Positions 39,094 through 49,352 of a stretch of DNA of 64,000 bases are shown piece by piece (the stretch's first letter is position 1; each line of letters begins with the position of its first letter). The stretch is from Pedobacter sp. D749. Its GTDB lineage: Bacteria > Bacteroidota > Bacteroidia > Sphingobacteriales > Sphingobacteriaceae. The stretch is from positions 2,976,001 to 3,040,000 of the forward strand of contig NZ_CP079218.1 of assembly GCF_019317285.1 (NCBI RefSeq), given 5' to 3'. The position numbers and the translations under genes were made by a program. The notes under the pieces were generated by a model that searched no databases, had not been told where the DNA came from, and was given only the letters and a program-made list of their open reading frames with translations.

Positions 39094-40107
39094 ATGGCCA
39101 CAATTAAATTTAAACTCGTAGAAAACTCACCTGCACATTTTATTGCTTTAGCAAATCTAACGATTGAAGATCTGGGCTGGGAAGTTTCTGTCTACAATGA
39201 ACAACGTCTTACTGCTTCCATAAATCATTCTGAGTACCATTCATCTTATAGTGTATTTACGATAGTAATAAAAAATAACGAGGTGACATTAACGTGCATT
39301 GATGATCTGATAATTGCCGAAAATTCCAGGAATAAAGTATATCTAAATAAATTCCTATCACATTACGAATATACAAAGCAACTGATAAGTGAAAAAGAAC
39401 TGAAGAAAATGGCAAATAAAATTTTAGATGCGAATGTTCCTATTCCAATATTAAATTTCTATAAGATAGATAGTTTTAAAAGCTTTTTAAAGATATTTAT
39501 TCCTTCCAGGCTATTTTTTGTCACTACAATAATATTGGATATCAACATATTAATTTACGTTGTTATGCTAACCTCTTCAGGCTTTTTCTTTAAAAATTTT
39601 GATCAGGAAACACTAATTGCTGCCGGCGCGTACTTTAAACCTGCAATTACAAGTGGAGAATGGTGGAGACTCCTAACAGCTATCTTTTTACATAGTAATT
39701 TCCCTCACATCTTAATGAACATGATTATGCTATTTTATATAGGTTCAATTCTTGAACCGGCCATAGGGCATGTAAAGTTTGCGATTATCTATATGCTAAC
39801 AGGCTTTTTTGCAAATTTGATCAGTTTTTACCTAACGGATTACACCCTAACTGTAGGGGCTTCAGGTGCTATATTTGGGCTTTTAGGCGTTTTTTCAGGC
39901 ATGCTAACCAACAGAAAAATAGCTATTGAACTACGTAAATTTATAATCATTAATATAGCAGCTATTACAATAATGACTACAGTTAATGGATTTTTGAAAG
40001 GAAGTGTAAATCATGTTGCGCATTTTGCTGGTTTATTTTGCGGAGCTGTGTTAACTATCATATATCTTCAAATCAATAATATAAAATCAGACAAATTTTC
40101 AGCATAA
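39094..40107 (+). CDS. Rhomboid-family intramembrane serine protease with N-terminal domain
   Basis: A 337-aa inner-membrane protease. Residues about 1-110 form a soluble domain of unknown function, followed by a linker. The six-helix rhomboid core runs from about residue 140 to the end. It has the loop WWRLLTAIFLHSNFPHILMN (HxxxxHxxxN motif), the catalytic serine in VGASGAIFGLLG and the catalytic histidine in NHVAHFAGLFCG. It cuts membrane proteins within or near a helix; the substrate is unknown. The free N-terminal domain may choose the substrate or sense a signal. It lies upstream of clpB on the same strand, 106 bases away. Confidence 0.92.
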   Translation: MATIKFKLVENSPAHFIALANLTIEDLGWEVSVYNEQRLTASINHSEYHSSYSVFTIVIKNNEVTLTCIDDLIIAENSRNKVYLNKFLSHYEYTKQLISEKELKKMANKILDANVPIPILNFYKIDSFKSFLKIFIPSRLFFVTTIILDINILIYVVMLTSSGFFFKNFDQETLIAAGAYFKPAITSGEWWRLLTAIFLHSNFPHILMNMIMLFYIGSILEPAIGHVKFAIIYMLTGFFANLISFYLTDYTLTVGASGAIFGLLGVFSGMLTNRKIAIELRKFIIINIAAITIMTTVNGFLKGSVNHVAHFAGLFCGAVLTIIYLQINNIKSDKFSA

Positions 40108-40213
40108 ATCATTAAAAATCAGCAATTTAGTCACTTCAAACAAAAACTTACCGACAAAATTTCCGATTGTAAAATCAAAATTGTTATGGCATTTGTTTTG
40201 ACTTAAAAGAGCT

Positions 40214-42814
40214 ATGAACTTCAACAATTTTACCATAAAAGCCCAGGAAGCAATTCAACAGGCTTCTGAAATAGCCCAGGGCAATCAGCAACAGGCTATT
40301 GAAACGGCACACCTGCTTAAAGGTCTGCTTACTGTTGATGAAAACGTTGTTTCTTATGTTTTAAAGAAACTGAACGTTAACCTTAATTCACTAAATCAAA
40401 ACTTAGATGCAGAGATTGCCAAATTCCCGAAAGTGAGTGGAAGTAATGTCTATCTGTCATCTAATGCAAATAGCGTTTTACAGAAAGCGCAGACGTTTTT
40501 AAAGGAGTTTAAAGATGAGTTTGTATCTGTAGAACACTTATTATTAGGCATTTTAGCCGTTAATGATAGCACATCTAAGCTGTTAAAAGAGCAAGGCGTT
40601 AACGAAAAAGACCTTAAAAAAGCCATTGTAGAATTACGCGGTGATAACCGGGTAACCGATCAAAATGCCGAGGCAACTTATCAGGCCCTGAGCAAATATG
40701 CAAGGAATTTAAACGAGTATGCCGAGAGCGGAAAACTGGATCCGGTGATTGGCCGTGATGAAGAAATCCGTCGGGTGATCCAGATTTTATCGCGCAGAAC
40801 CAAAAACAACCCGATTTTAATCGGTGAGCCTGGTGTAGGTAAAACTGCCATTGCCGAAGGAATTGCATTCAGAATTATTAAAGGCGATGTACCTGAAAAC
40901 TTAAAAAGCAAAGTGGTGTATTCGCTTGATATGGGCTCGCTTATTGCCGGTGCAAAATATAAAGGAGAATTCGAAGAGCGTTTAAAAGCTGTAGTTAAAG
41001 AAGTTACGCAAAGCGACGGTGAAATCGTATTATTTATTGATGAGATCCACACCTTAGTGGGTGCTGGTGGTGGCGAAGGCGCAATGGATGCAGCGAACAT
41101 TTTAAAACCTGCCCTTGCCCGCGGAGAGCTGCGTGCCATTGGTGCCACAACTTTAGATGAATACCAGAAATATTTAGAAAAAGATAAAGCATTAGAGCGC
41201 CGTTTCCAAAAAGTAATGGTTGAAGAACCTGACACCCAGGATGCCATTTCTATCCTTCGTGGATTAAAAGAACGGTATGAAACCCACCATAAAGTAAGGA
41301 TTAAAGATGAAGCCATTATCGCGGCTGTTGAAATGAGTCAGCGGTATATTTCTGATCGTTTCTTACCGGATAAAGCCATCGATTTAATGGATGAGGCTGC
41401 ATCTAAACTGCGCATGGAGATGGACAGTGTGCCTGAACATGTAGATGCGTTAGACCGTGAAATTATGCGTTTAGAAATAGAACGCGAAGCGATTAAACGC
41501 GAAAAAGACGATAGGAAGGTTAAAGAACTTTCAGAAGAAATTGCCAATCTATCAGCAGAGCGTGATGAATTTAAAGCCAAATGGCAAGGTGAAAAAGACC
41601 TGGTAGATGCAGTAAATAACGAACTGGAGCAAATTGAGCACTATAAATTAGAAGCTGAACAGGCAGAACGTGCAGGAGATTATGGCAAAGTGGCCGAAAT
41701 CCGTTATGGAAAAATCAAAGAGGCCCAGGATAAAGTTGAAAAACTTAAAGCCGATTTAGAAAGCCAGCAAAGCGATAGCCGCATGCTGAAAGAAGAAGTT
41801 ACGGCTGATGATATTGCAGGTGTGGTTGGCCGTTGGACAGGTATTCCGGTTACGAAACTGATTGCCAGTGAGCGGGAAAAATTGCTTCACTTAGAAGAAG
41901 AGTTACACCAGCGCGTGGCTGGTCAGGACGAAGCAATTGAAGCCATTTCTGATGCCATCCGCCGCTCACGTGCAGGCTTACAGGATAAACGCAAACCAAT
42001 AGGCTCTTTCATCTTTTTAGGTACTACTGGTGTTGGTAAAACGGAACTTGCAAAAGCCCTTGCTGAATTTTTATTCAACGATGAAAATGCACTCACCCGT
42101 ATCGATATGAGTGAATACCAGGAGCGCCATGCTGTGTCGCGTTTAATCGGAGCGCCTCCAGGCTATGTTGGTTACGATGAAGGCGGACAGTTAACTGAGG
42201 CCGTTAGACGTAAACCTTACTCGGTGGTATTGCTTGATGAGATCGAAAAAGCACACCCCGATGTATTTAATATCCTGTTACAGGTATTGGATGACGGCCG
42301 TTTAACCGATAATAAAGGAAGGACGGTGAATTTTAAAAATACCATCATCATCATGACCTCTAACATTGGTGCACATTTAATTCAGGATAACTTTAAAAAT
42401 TTAAGCGACGAAAACCGAGATGAGGTAGTTGCCAAAACCAAAAACGAATTGTTTGAGGTATTAAAGCAAACCATTCGTCCGGAGTTTTTGAACAGGATTG
42501 ATGAGCTGATTATGTTTACACCGTTAAACCGTAGCGAAATCAGAAATATTGTAAGCTTACAGTTTAAACAGGTACAGCAAACATTGGCCGAAATGGGTAT
42601 AGAGATGGATGCCAGTGATGAAGCTTTAGATTGGCTGGCACAGTTGGGTTACGATCCACAGTTTGGTGCCAGACCGTTAAAAAGGGTCATTCAAAAAAGA
42701 ATCTTAAATGAGTTGTCGAAAGAGATATTGGCTGGTAAGATAGATAAAGACAGCAAAATTAAGTTAGATATGTTCGATCATAATTTTGTGTTCCTGAACC
42801 AAAACGTTGATTAA
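40214..42814 (+). CDS. clpB: ATP-dependent disaggregase ClpB
   Basis: An 866-aa AAA+ chaperone that pulls proteins out of aggregates together with DnaK. The domains in order are a Clp N-domain (about 1-145), NBD1 with Walker [11 protein letters not shown] and Walker [13 protein letters not shown], and the long coiled-coil middle domain characteristic of ClpB (about 410-525, [20 protein letters not shown]). NBD2 follows with Walker [13 protein letters not shown], Walker [13 protein letters not shown] and the sensor/arginine region [13 protein letters not shown]. Length matches the family. The gene is single and followed by a strong terminator. Confidence 0.97.
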   Translation: MNFNNFTIKAQEAIQQASEIAQGNQQQAIETAHLLKGLLTVDENVVSYVLKKLNVNLNSLNQNLDAEIAKFPKVSGSNVYLSSNANSVLQKAQTFLKEFKDEFVSVEHLLLGILAVNDSTSKLLKEQGVNEKDLKKAIVELRGDNRVTDQNAEATYQALSKYARNLNEYAESGKLDPVIGRDEEIRRVIQILSRRTKNNPILIGEPGVGKTAIAEGIAFRIIKGDVPENLKSKVVYSLDMGSLIAGAKYKGEFEERLKAVVKEVTQSDGEIVLFIDEIHTLVGAGGGEGAMDAANILKPALARGELRAIGATTLDEYQKYLEKDKALERRFQKVMVEEPDTQDAISILRGLKERYETHHKVRIKDEAIIAAVEMSQRYISDRFLPDKAIDLMDEAASKLRMEMDSVPEHVDALDREIMRLEIEREAIKREKDDRKVKELSEEIANLSAERDEFKAKWQGEKDLVDAVNNELEQIEHYKLEAEQAERAGDYGKVAEIRYGKIKEAQDKVEKLKADLESQQSDSRMLKEEVTADDIAGVVGRWTGIPVTKLIASEREKLLHLEEELHQRVAGQDEAIEAISDAIRRSRAGLQDKRKPIGSFIFLGTTGVGKTELAKALAEFLFNDENALTRIDMSEYQERHAVSRLIGAPPGYVGYDEGGQLTEAVRRKPYSVVLLDEIEKAHPDVFNILLQVLDDGRLTDNKGRTVNFKNTIIIMTSNIGAHLIQDNFKNLSDENRDEVVAKTKNELFEVLKQTIRPEFLNRIDELIMFTPLNRSEIRNIVSLQFKQVQQTLAEMGIEMDASDEALDWLAQLGYDPQFGARPLKRVIQKRILNELSKEILAGKIDKDSKIKLDMFDHNFVFLNQNVD

Positions 42815-42826
42815 TACATTCCGATC

Positions 42827-42865
42827 AAATCCCGTCTCAATAAAATTGGGGCGGGATTTTTTGTT
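42827..42865 (+). terminator. Intrinsic terminator of clpB
   Basis: AAATCCCGTCTCAA (42827-42840) pairs with TTGGGGCGGGATTT (42846-42859), 14 pairs with two G-T pairs, followed by a T run. It begins 13 bases after the clpB stop. Confidence 0.9.
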
Positions 42866-42979
42866 TTAAACTTTAAGGACTCAGGGAAAACAATTGGCAT
42901 ATTTTAGCTTTTTTTAACATAAGCTATATTGTTATAGCAATTTTAGATGCTTAAAATTGTAATATACAAGCTCTTGAAA

Positions 42980-45274
42980 ATGAATCTAAAAACCTATCTA
43001 CTCTTAAATCTGGTATTCCTCACCAGTTATGCCTTCGCACAAAATTTTCAAAAATCAGCTCTTTTAAAAGACGTCAGGTCTTTACCCATGCCCGATACAG
43101 GCAAATTTGTTTCGGCGTTTTATACCACTAACGAAGAACCTAATATCGTAGCAACACACAGGCTTGCCCCACAGGTAGAAGTTTCAACTACAGTAATCAT
43201 GACCAGTACCTTAGGTAAAGGACAGATTTTTGCCATCGGCTCATCAGCATATTTTGAAAGCAAATTATTGAGCGATCAAAATGTCCAAAAATTATTAAAA
43301 AACATACTCGAAAATGTAAGCACTCATTCTAAAAAACTTAAAATAGCTGTAACCAAATCTGCAGATCCTGCCTTAATTAGTTTCTTAAAAGCCAATAAAG
43401 CGAGAGTTTATATTGCTGAAAACGCCAAATTTCAGTCCAATACCAGTTTATATTTTTTAACAGAAGATGTTAAGGATACAACCGCACAACAAAAAATCGA
43501 AAAATATATAAGGGATGGCGGTCAACTCATTTATGGCTCCCCCTATCCAGGTATTTTTAAACATCGAGACCACACCAAATCCTACCTCAACGACCTGGTT
43601 AAAATAAACAGTTTACTCAGCAAGGCCGGGATATTTAATGCTTATACTTTAATTCAGGCAAATCACATTAACGATACCTTGAATTTAAAAGATGTTCCTT
43701 TTTATCTTAGTGTGAAAGCTATCTTTAAACAGTTGGCAAACCCTGCTTTTACAGCCATTGATCCTACAGAATATGCTTATGGAATAGAGCCAAATCTTGA
43801 ACTTACCTTTTCAAACAATGCTGATAACAGTCAAATTATTAAAAAGTTAAAATCCATTTTAGTGATTAGTGATACATTAGCCGTTCCAACGCTCAAAAAT
43901 CCACTTGATATTTCCACACCAGCAAAAAAAGCAGGTTATAAATTTTCAAAATATCTTTTTGACAAAATCCATAATGTAGATAAAGCAACAGATTTTGTTT
44001 ATCCAGAAAGTAAGGTTTTTCCAGGCAGAGTGCCTCAAAACGCAAAACGAACTGTTGAGCAAATCAATATAGATGTGAAAGTTGGCTCACAGGGTTTAGC
44101 TGATCCATACCCGGATTATTTCAGGCTGCATAGTACCGGGGTTTACGTACCAGCAGGTGAGAAAGTCAGTATTGTGGTCGATCCTAAATACAGAAACCAA
44201 TATTTAAAAGCTCAAATCGGGATCCATAACGACGATTTAAAACACTTGGATAATCTGGTAAGGACCGGTTTTGATTTAACAAGATCATTCGAACTTGATA
44301 AAGATACCACAACAGTTTTTTCGCCTTATGGCGGATTGTTGTACATCAGAATTCCAGATAGTTCTACACTTAAATCTATTAATATTACCGCAAGTGGTGT
44401 GGTTAAAGCACCTTATTACAAATTAGGAAAGAATACCCTTGCCGAATGGGAAACGATCAAAAATAACCCTGCACCATGGGCAGAACTTGCTACCAATAAC
44501 ATTATTCTTACCGTTCCGTCCTACCGGATTAAAAACTTAGAAAATCCTGAGTCGTTATTAAAATTATGGGATCAAATAATGGATGCAGACGCCGATTTAG
44601 CCATTATTAGTCAAACCAGAACACATCCCGAAAGAATAATCATTGATAATCAGGTTGCTTATGGTTATATGTTTACGGTTTGGGATAAAATTGTGGCCCC
44701 CGACGATGAAAGTTGCGAATGGATGCTAAACGAAAAAATACTAAAAGAAAAAGGAAGCTGGGGCCATTTCCACGAGTTAGGCCATCGCCATCAATTTTGG
44801 GGTCTTGATATGGATGAAGTTAGTGAAGTAACCACTAACCTTTATACAATATATGTATATGATAAAGTATTAAAAAAGGGCTTATATAATCACGATGGAA
44901 TTGCAAGTAGAGATAAAGTAAAGGAGAAAATCCATAATTATCTTCAAAACCAGCCTACTTTTGAAAAATGGGGAAAAAGCCCCTTTACCGCTTTATGCAT
45001 GTACATCCAAATTATTGAACATTTTGGATGGGAGTCTATTATCAAAGCCAATAAAATATACCGGGAAATGGATCCTAGAAAATACTACGACCATCCGCTG
45101 AGTAACCAACAACGGATCGATCTCTGGTATACAACCATCTGCAAAACTACCAATTCCAATTTATCGTCGTTTTTCGAAATATGGAAAATACCGGTGAGCG
45201 AAAAAGCAAAAGCAGAAGTGCATCACTATAAAACCTGGATCCCGCAAGAATTCGTTACTTATTTACCACACTAA
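42980..45274 (+). CDS. Secreted M60-like (enhancin-type) metallopeptidase
   Basis: A 764-aa protein with signal peptide MNLKTYLLLNLVFLTSYAFA|Q. The central part holds the zinc site GHFHELGHRHQFWGLDMDEV, an HExxH gluzincin motif (HELGH) with a downstream glutamate in EVSEVTTNLY. This pattern, preceded by a module with GVYVPAGEKVSIVVDPKYRN, is that of the peptidase M60/enhancin family, whose studied members cut mucin-like glycoproteins. The first 250 residues may be a separate glutamine-amidotransferase-like module. An in-frame start 33 bases upstream (42947) was not chosen because it breaks the signal peptide. Confidence 0.85.
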   Translation: MNLKTYLLLNLVFLTSYAFAQNFQKSALLKDVRSLPMPDTGKFVSAFYTTNEEPNIVATHRLAPQVEVSTTVIMTSTLGKGQIFAIGSSAYFESKLLSDQNVQKLLKNILENVSTHSKKLKIAVTKSADPALISFLKANKARVYIAENAKFQSNTSLYFLTEDVKDTTAQQKIEKYIRDGGQLIYGSPYPGIFKHRDHTKSYLNDLVKINSLLSKAGIFNAYTLIQANHINDTLNLKDVPFYLSVKAIFKQLANPAFTAIDPTEYAYGIEPNLELTFSNNADNSQIIKKLKSILVISDTLAVPTLKNPLDISTPAKKAGYKFSKYLFDKIHNVDKATDFVYPESKVFPGRVPQNAKRTVEQINIDVKVGSQGLADPYPDYFRLHSTGVYVPAGEKVSIVVDPKYRNQYLKAQIGIHNDDLKHLDNLVRTGFDLTRSFELDKDTTTVFSPYGGLLYIRIPDSSTLKSINITASGVVKAPYYKLGKNTLAEWETIKNNPAPWAELATNNIILTVPSYRIKNLENPESLLKLWDQIMDADADLAIISQTRTHPERIIIDNQVAYGYMFTVWDKIVAPDDESCEWMLNEKILKEKGSWGHFHELGHRHQFWGLDMDEVSEVTTNLYTIYVYDKVLKKGLYNHDGIASRDKVKEKIHNYLQNQPTFEKWGKSPFTALCMYIQIIEHFGWESIIKANKIYREMDPRKYYDHPLSNQQRIDLWYTTICKTTNSNLSSFFEIWKIPVSEKAKAEVHHYKTWIPQEFVTYLPH

Positions 45275-45297
45275 GTTGGGGGGGTAAAATTAAAATC

Positions 45298-45322
45298 CGC
45301 AGGTTAATTCCTGCGTTTTTTT
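45298..45322 (+). terminator. Intrinsic terminator of the M60-like gene
   Basis: CGCAGG (45298-45303), loop TTAATT, CCTGCG (45310-45315) and seven T residues, 23 bases after the stop. Confidence 0.85.
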
Positions 45323-45461
45323 AGTTGGTCAATACAGCAAACCGTTGATAAACATAAAACAACAACCATACAAGCTTAGCTATGAGGCTTAAAAGGCTGA
45401 GGAGGATTCAAATCTTGAGGTTGTGTTGGCAGGATTTTTGAAGCTTGCCGTAAAAGCAAAT

Positions 45462-47438
45462 ATGAAATATAAATTAACGCTCACTGTATTTGTCATCGGC
45501 TTATTCCTGAGTTCATGTGGTGGCCAAAACCCTGAAAAATCAAAGCCGGTAAAAGAGTATGTAGCACATCTGCAAGCCATGAAGCTAGGTGATCTCAAAC
45601 AACAGTTAGAAAAAGACACCGCAGTCTTAAACAAGTTGATTAAGACCGCTAGCTTCAGCATTCAGCTGACCTCACATTTTTCATCGGGTGAAAAAAGCGC
45701 AGTGCAAAAATCTGAACCACAGTTTTCGTTAACCAACAACACTTCTAAGCTTGATGAAATCTTCAAGATTTATTGTAAGCAGTTATATTTTAATCAAAAC
45801 TTTAATGAAAACTACAAAGAAGACAAGCTTGGTTTGTATGGACAAAGCAGATTTGACTTTGAAAGCAGATACAGTTTGACCGATAATAACTCGATTATTG
45901 AGGAAAGGGATAGTTTATTTAAGCCCTTTGAACAGGGCATAGAAGTCGTTGAAAAAAAATATTTCTTTAAGGGTAATAAACTGGCAGAAAATCAGATCGG
46001 GCTGAAACGGATCGACAGTATTGAGACTGAAATTAAGTTAAGGCTTCCTTTGGATTTCGAGAAATTCACTATTGTAAAATCAGCGAAACAAGTACCCTAT
46101 AAAAATCAACCCATTGAAATAGAAGAGATCAAGGATAATGTAGCCAAGCTTGAAATACCCATTTCGATCTACAAAGACATTATTGGTTATCAAGCTTATA
46201 ACGGTCAGAATTTAAGGATGAACACTATTGCACTAAGTTCTACGCCAATGCTCGCGATCAGGAAAGATGTAAAAAATCATTTGAAAGAACTGCGTAATAC
46301 TTTTTTAGCCATACTTAAAACTGATAACGAAAACGAAGCAAAACAAGAGCTTACCAAAATCACCCAGAAGCAGTTAACCGCGAAGGATCTGATGGTGGAA
46401 TTTCAGTCTTATGTTTCCAGTTTAACCAATGAACGGATCAAAGAACTTGGCGACATTCCTTTTTATAATGAAGTAGCGGATAAAGGGAAAGAAGTAATTG
46501 CAGCCGAAAATCAATTCGTTATTGTAGAATTTCCTGATAATATTCAAACAATTGATGTGATTGTTGCCACGAAGTTCGATCTGCTTCAGCAAAACAGCAT
46601 GGTAAAGTTTAATAACCATCGTTCGGGTATGAAATTCTTTGACCTAAACAATCCCAATATCATTTATAACGCTTTCGAAAACGGAAAGGGGCTAAAATAT
46701 GGGATTTCCAATAAAGAGGGTGATAAAATTATAACTGCACAGTTTGAGGAACTTAAACAGGTTGGCAACGATTATTTTATTGTTGATGACAAACTACATT
46801 GGTTAGATGGGGCGAATAAAAAGATGGTGGCCCTGCCGCAGTTCCAAAGTTATATACAAACATTAAAGCCAAGGTATGATGTTTTTGAGAAAACAACCGG
46901 TGATAAATCTGCAGTTGGAGTGGTATTCAACCGGGACAAAGTGGTCTTACCTTTTGAGTATCAAAGATTTGATAAATATAATAAATTCGTAATAGGCCAT
47001 AAAAATAATGATGTAGATGAAGTATACGACCTCAACTTTAAGCGGCTTCCTGATCAAGGAATCAAAACAATCCAGAACATCAATGAATTTATATCATCGG
47101 ATATAAAGTATCCCTTGCTTTTTATTGTCGAAGATGATAAAAAGAAGAAAGCCTTAGCGGATCATACCCTGAACCTTTTAACACCATTTAAATATGAATT
47201 CATCGATCCATTTTTTGAAATCAGCGACTATTTTATCGCGGGAATTCGTACACCCGACGGCAGTAGTTATTACTATGGACTCTTGGATAAAAATGGCAAA
47301 GAAGTTGTCCCTTTTATTTTTGACAATATTAGTGACGAACTGGATAAATCTGGAAGATTGAAGTATATCCTGAAAAATAAACATCAGGCTACTCAGCTAA
47401 AAATCTTCTTAAAAACCTATGGAAATCATGTTATCTAA
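45462..47438 (+). CDS. Large lipoprotein with WG-repeat-like segments, unknown function
   Basis: A 658-aa protein with a lipoprotein signal (MKYKLTLTVFVIGLFLSSCG, lipobox LSSC), so membrane-anchored outside the cytoplasm. The first 350 residues are helical and contain a possible ligand domain. The C-terminal half has several spaced segments of WG-repeat character (KYGISNKEGDKIITAQFEEL, YYYGLLDKNGKEVVPFIFDN). An in-frame TTG at 45423 would add a non-signal extension, so I use the ATG at 45462. No catalytic motif is seen. The genes after it up to 48.4 kb are also small surface proteins without known role. Confidence 0.7.
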   Translation: MKYKLTLTVFVIGLFLSSCGGQNPEKSKPVKEYVAHLQAMKLGDLKQQLEKDTAVLNKLIKTASFSIQLTSHFSSGEKSAVQKSEPQFSLTNNTSKLDEIFKIYCKQLYFNQNFNENYKEDKLGLYGQSRFDFESRYSLTDNNSIIEERDSLFKPFEQGIEVVEKKYFFKGNKLAENQIGLKRIDSIETEIKLRLPLDFEKFTIVKSAKQVPYKNQPIEIEEIKDNVAKLEIPISIYKDIIGYQAYNGQNLRMNTIALSSTPMLAIRKDVKNHLKELRNTFLAILKTDNENEAKQELTKITQKQLTAKDLMVEFQSYVSSLTNERIKELGDIPFYNEVADKGKEVIAAENQFVIVEFPDNIQTIDVIVATKFDLLQQNSMVKFNNHRSGMKFFDLNNPNIIYNAFENGKGLKYGISNKEGDKIITAQFEELKQVGNDYFIVDDKLHWLDGANKKMVALPQFQSYIQTLKPRYDVFEKTTGDKSAVGVVFNRDKVVLPFEYQRFDKYNKFVIGHKNNDVDEVYDLNFKRLPDQGIKTIQNINEFISSDIKYPLLFIVEDDKKKKALADHTLNLLTPFKYEFIDPFFEISDYFIAGIRTPDGSSYYYGLLDKNGKEVVPFIFDNISDELDKSGRLKYILKNKHQATQLKIFLKTYGNHVI

Positions 47439-47483
47439 ACTGGCCAACATTTAAAAGGAAATTCTGAGAAAGAACAGGTAAAT

Positions 47484-47591
47484 ATGAAGAAGCTAATCAT
47501 TTTATTGACATTACTTGCGGCATGTACTCAAGATGAGCCGAAAGACTTCCAGTTGAACAACATTAAATACAAATTGGTAATTGCCTGGTAA
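47484..47591 (+). CDS. Tiny lipoprotein, 35 aa, possibly a remnant
   Basis: MKKLIILLTLLAACTQDEPK starts a 35-residue frame with a perfect lipoprotein signal (lipobox LAAC, cysteine 14) followed by only 21 residues to the stop. It lies 45 bases behind the large lipoprotein on the same strand. Mature lipoproteins of this size are known (lysis or entericidin types), but a decayed larger gene is equally possible. It is convergent with the small membrane protein gene, with ten bases between stops. Confidence 0.45.
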   Translation: MKKLIILLTLLAACTQDEPKDFQLNNIKYKLVIAW

Positions 47592-47601
47592 TTAACAAAT
47601 A

Positions 47602-47826
47602 TCAGTTTCTTAATAACCGATCAAAACATTTAATCATAAACATAATCATCAGTGCCGCCACGCCACCAATAAATATATAGATTATAGTTTTTGCAACTAT
47701 TGACCATGAAACAATAACAATACCTGGTTCAACGTCTATTGGCGCAGTATCTGCATAACTTACCAACGTATCCCAAATAGAGAAAAGAATACCAATTATG
47801 ACACCAATTAACATCGCTTTCTTCAT
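47602..47826 (-). CDS. Small membrane protein, 74 aa
   Basis: The protein MKKAMLIGVIIGILFSIWDT... has two hydrophobic helices (about 4-20 and 42-65, with VAKTIIYIFIGGVAALMIMF). No family is recognised. It is small, with a positively charged C-terminus (RLLRN), and no cysteines in the helices apart from one near the end. It lies in a minus-strand patch between surface-protein genes and has no evident promoter box. Confidence 0.5.
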   Translation of the reverse strand: MKKAMLIGVIIGILFSIWDTLVSYADTAPIDVEPGIVIVSWSIVAKTIIYIFIGGVAALMIMFMIKCFDRLLRN

Positions 47827-47906
47827 GCCCTTATTTAATAAATACTTTAATTAAAATGCGCTAAATCCCGTATCTCATTTTACAAATCGCTAGCGCTAAT
47901 ACCAAA

Positions 47907-48380
47907 TTATTTGCAATTACGAACAACGGTGTTCTCTGGTAAATCATACAGATAGAGCTTTTCTGTGAAACCTCCGGTACATTTGGTCACATCATAATTA
48001 GCTATGTAATCTTCTTTATAATGAGCTATTTCTTCACTTGACAATCCACCAGGAGATTCTTCGTTTTTAATAAAATAAGAGGTGTTGCCTGTTTTTTTAT
48101 AAAATACAAAGTTGAGTGAGGTAACATCCTTCTTTTTCAAGGATTGATCATTACGGAATCTACCCCTTGTATATTGAATAATTGCAGTTTTTAGCTTTTC
48201 ATTGCTAGCCTCCGGGTTGTTAATCAATATATAATATGAAATCTTCACCGCGTTTTTATCATATGAATTTGTAAAGGTCATACGATCCAGAAAAATAAAC
48301 TCGTTTTTCTTGCCAATACATCCCATCAAAACTGATAAAAGAAAAAATGATACAATTTTTATGGGATGAAAACACTTCAT
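47907..48380 (-). CDS. Hypothetical lipoprotein, 157 aa
   Basis: The protein begins MKCFHPIKIVSFFLLSVLMG followed by C, a lipobox (VLMGC) with cysteine 21 as lipid attachment. The mature part is mixed alpha/beta with YYILINNPEASNEKLKTAII and a C-terminal pair of cysteines that could form a disulfide (positions near 135 and 156). No family recognised. A -7-like TAAATTTG on the minus strand (48434-48441) suggests a leader of about 49 nt. Confidence 0.6.
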   Translation of the reverse strand: MKCFHPIKIVSFFLLSVLMGCIGKKNEFIFLDRMTFTNSYDKNAVKISYYILINNPEASNEKLKTAIIQYTRGRFRNDQSLKKKDVTSLNFVFYKKTGNTSYFIKNEESPGGLSSEEIAHYKEDYIANYDVTKCTGGFTEKLYLYDLPENTVVRNCK

Positions 48381-48687
48381 TTATCTATTCAATTTATTAA
48401 CTAAAACATCGTAGGACATTAAAATTCAACCTTCAAATTTATCGCTTAACATATGATTCCATTGCTGTAGAACATGTATCAATTAATCTTCTCCTTAAAG
48501 ACTTTTAATCTTCAACTTTCAAGCCTCAATTCATTATTATACTATGCAAAAACAGCACCAAGAGTCTCATTTACCTTGAAGCTACTAAAATCAGTTTAAA
48601 AATTAAAGTAACTAACATGATAGTTCACTTTCTTGCATTTTGTCTCAATAATGATTATTATTGATTACACACAAAAACACAAATAAA
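48381..48687. other. Divergent intergenic region between lipoprotein and beta-barrel genes
   Basis: About 307 bases hold the minus-strand -7 box at 48434-48441 and AT-rich DNA. No TAnnTTTG match or terminator was found for the plus-strand beta-barrel gene, and no further gene or repeat is visible. Confidence 0.45.
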
Positions 48688-49341
48688 ATGAAACCTAAAT
48701 TAATCATCATGGCGCTGTTATGCGCCGTCAGTTGGCGCAGCTATGCCCAAACTGAAAAAGGAACCGGCTTTGCTGGCGGAAGCCTTAGTTTTGGAACTTC
48801 TAAACAAAACAGTTCATCACCCAGCTTAAACACGTTTACCTTAACGCCAAGAGGAGGATATTTTTTAGCCGATAATTTTGCCGTTGGTTTAGAAATCCCA
48901 TTAAATCTATCAAAACTCAGGGGTGAAAATTATATCGCATGGAATGAAGAATACGGATATTACGAAGAACAGCATGGAGTAAAGGAATTTAGCTTTGGTT
49001 TTTCTCCTTTTGTACGCAAATATATCAACATTAAAGATCGTTTTAAGTTTTTCATGCAGGCAAACTTACTTCTACAGGTAAATACTTTTAACCGCATTGA
49101 TGATGAAGGCTACCTGATCCGAACAGATGCTAAAATAAAGGGATGGGGCGCAAGTATAAGTCCTGGCTTTAGTTATTTTATATCAAAACATGCTGCCTTG
49201 GAGTTTTCATTGCCCGTTGTATCTTTTTTCCATCAAAATTACTATGCTGAAGAATCGCTTTACAACTTTGATAAAACCAATAACCTAAGGCTCGCCCTGC
49301 AGAATTTCACACCAACATTTACTTTCAATTATCACTTTTAA
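48688..49341 (+). CDS. Outer-membrane beta-barrel protein, copy 1 of a local family
   Basis: A 217-aa protein with signal peptide MKPKLIIMALLCAVSWRSYA|Q. The mature start QTEKGTGFAGGSLSFGTSKQ, alternating hydrophobic strands and terminal aromatic NYHF fit an eight-stranded outer-membrane barrel of the porin-like OmpA/OmpW size class. It shares the mature start, the strand SPGFSYFISKHAALEFSLPV and the aromatic end with the genes at 50138 and 53184. An in-frame start at 48661 lacks a signal peptide. Eleven bases separate its stop from the repeat-protein gene, so the two are probably cotranscribed. Confidence 0.82.
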   Translation: MKPKLIIMALLCAVSWRSYAQTEKGTGFAGGSLSFGTSKQNSSSPSLNTFTLTPRGGYFLADNFAVGLEIPLNLSKLRGENYIAWNEEYGYYEEQHGVKEFSFGFSPFVRKYINIKDRFKFFMQANLLLQVNTFNRIDDEGYLIRTDAKIKGWGASISPGFSYFISKHAALEFSLPVVSFFHQNYYAEESLYNFDKTNNLRLALQNFTPTFTFNYHF

Positions 49342-49352
49342 CCTTCAATAAA

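Noticed and set aside
40681..41316. 211-codon frame opposite clpB
   Set aside because: Antisense to the highly conserved NBD1 of ClpB; serine-rich composition typical of an antisense shadow.
42947..42979. Upstream start of the M60-like gene
   Set aside because: Eleven extra residues would precede and spoil a clear signal peptide beginning at 42980.
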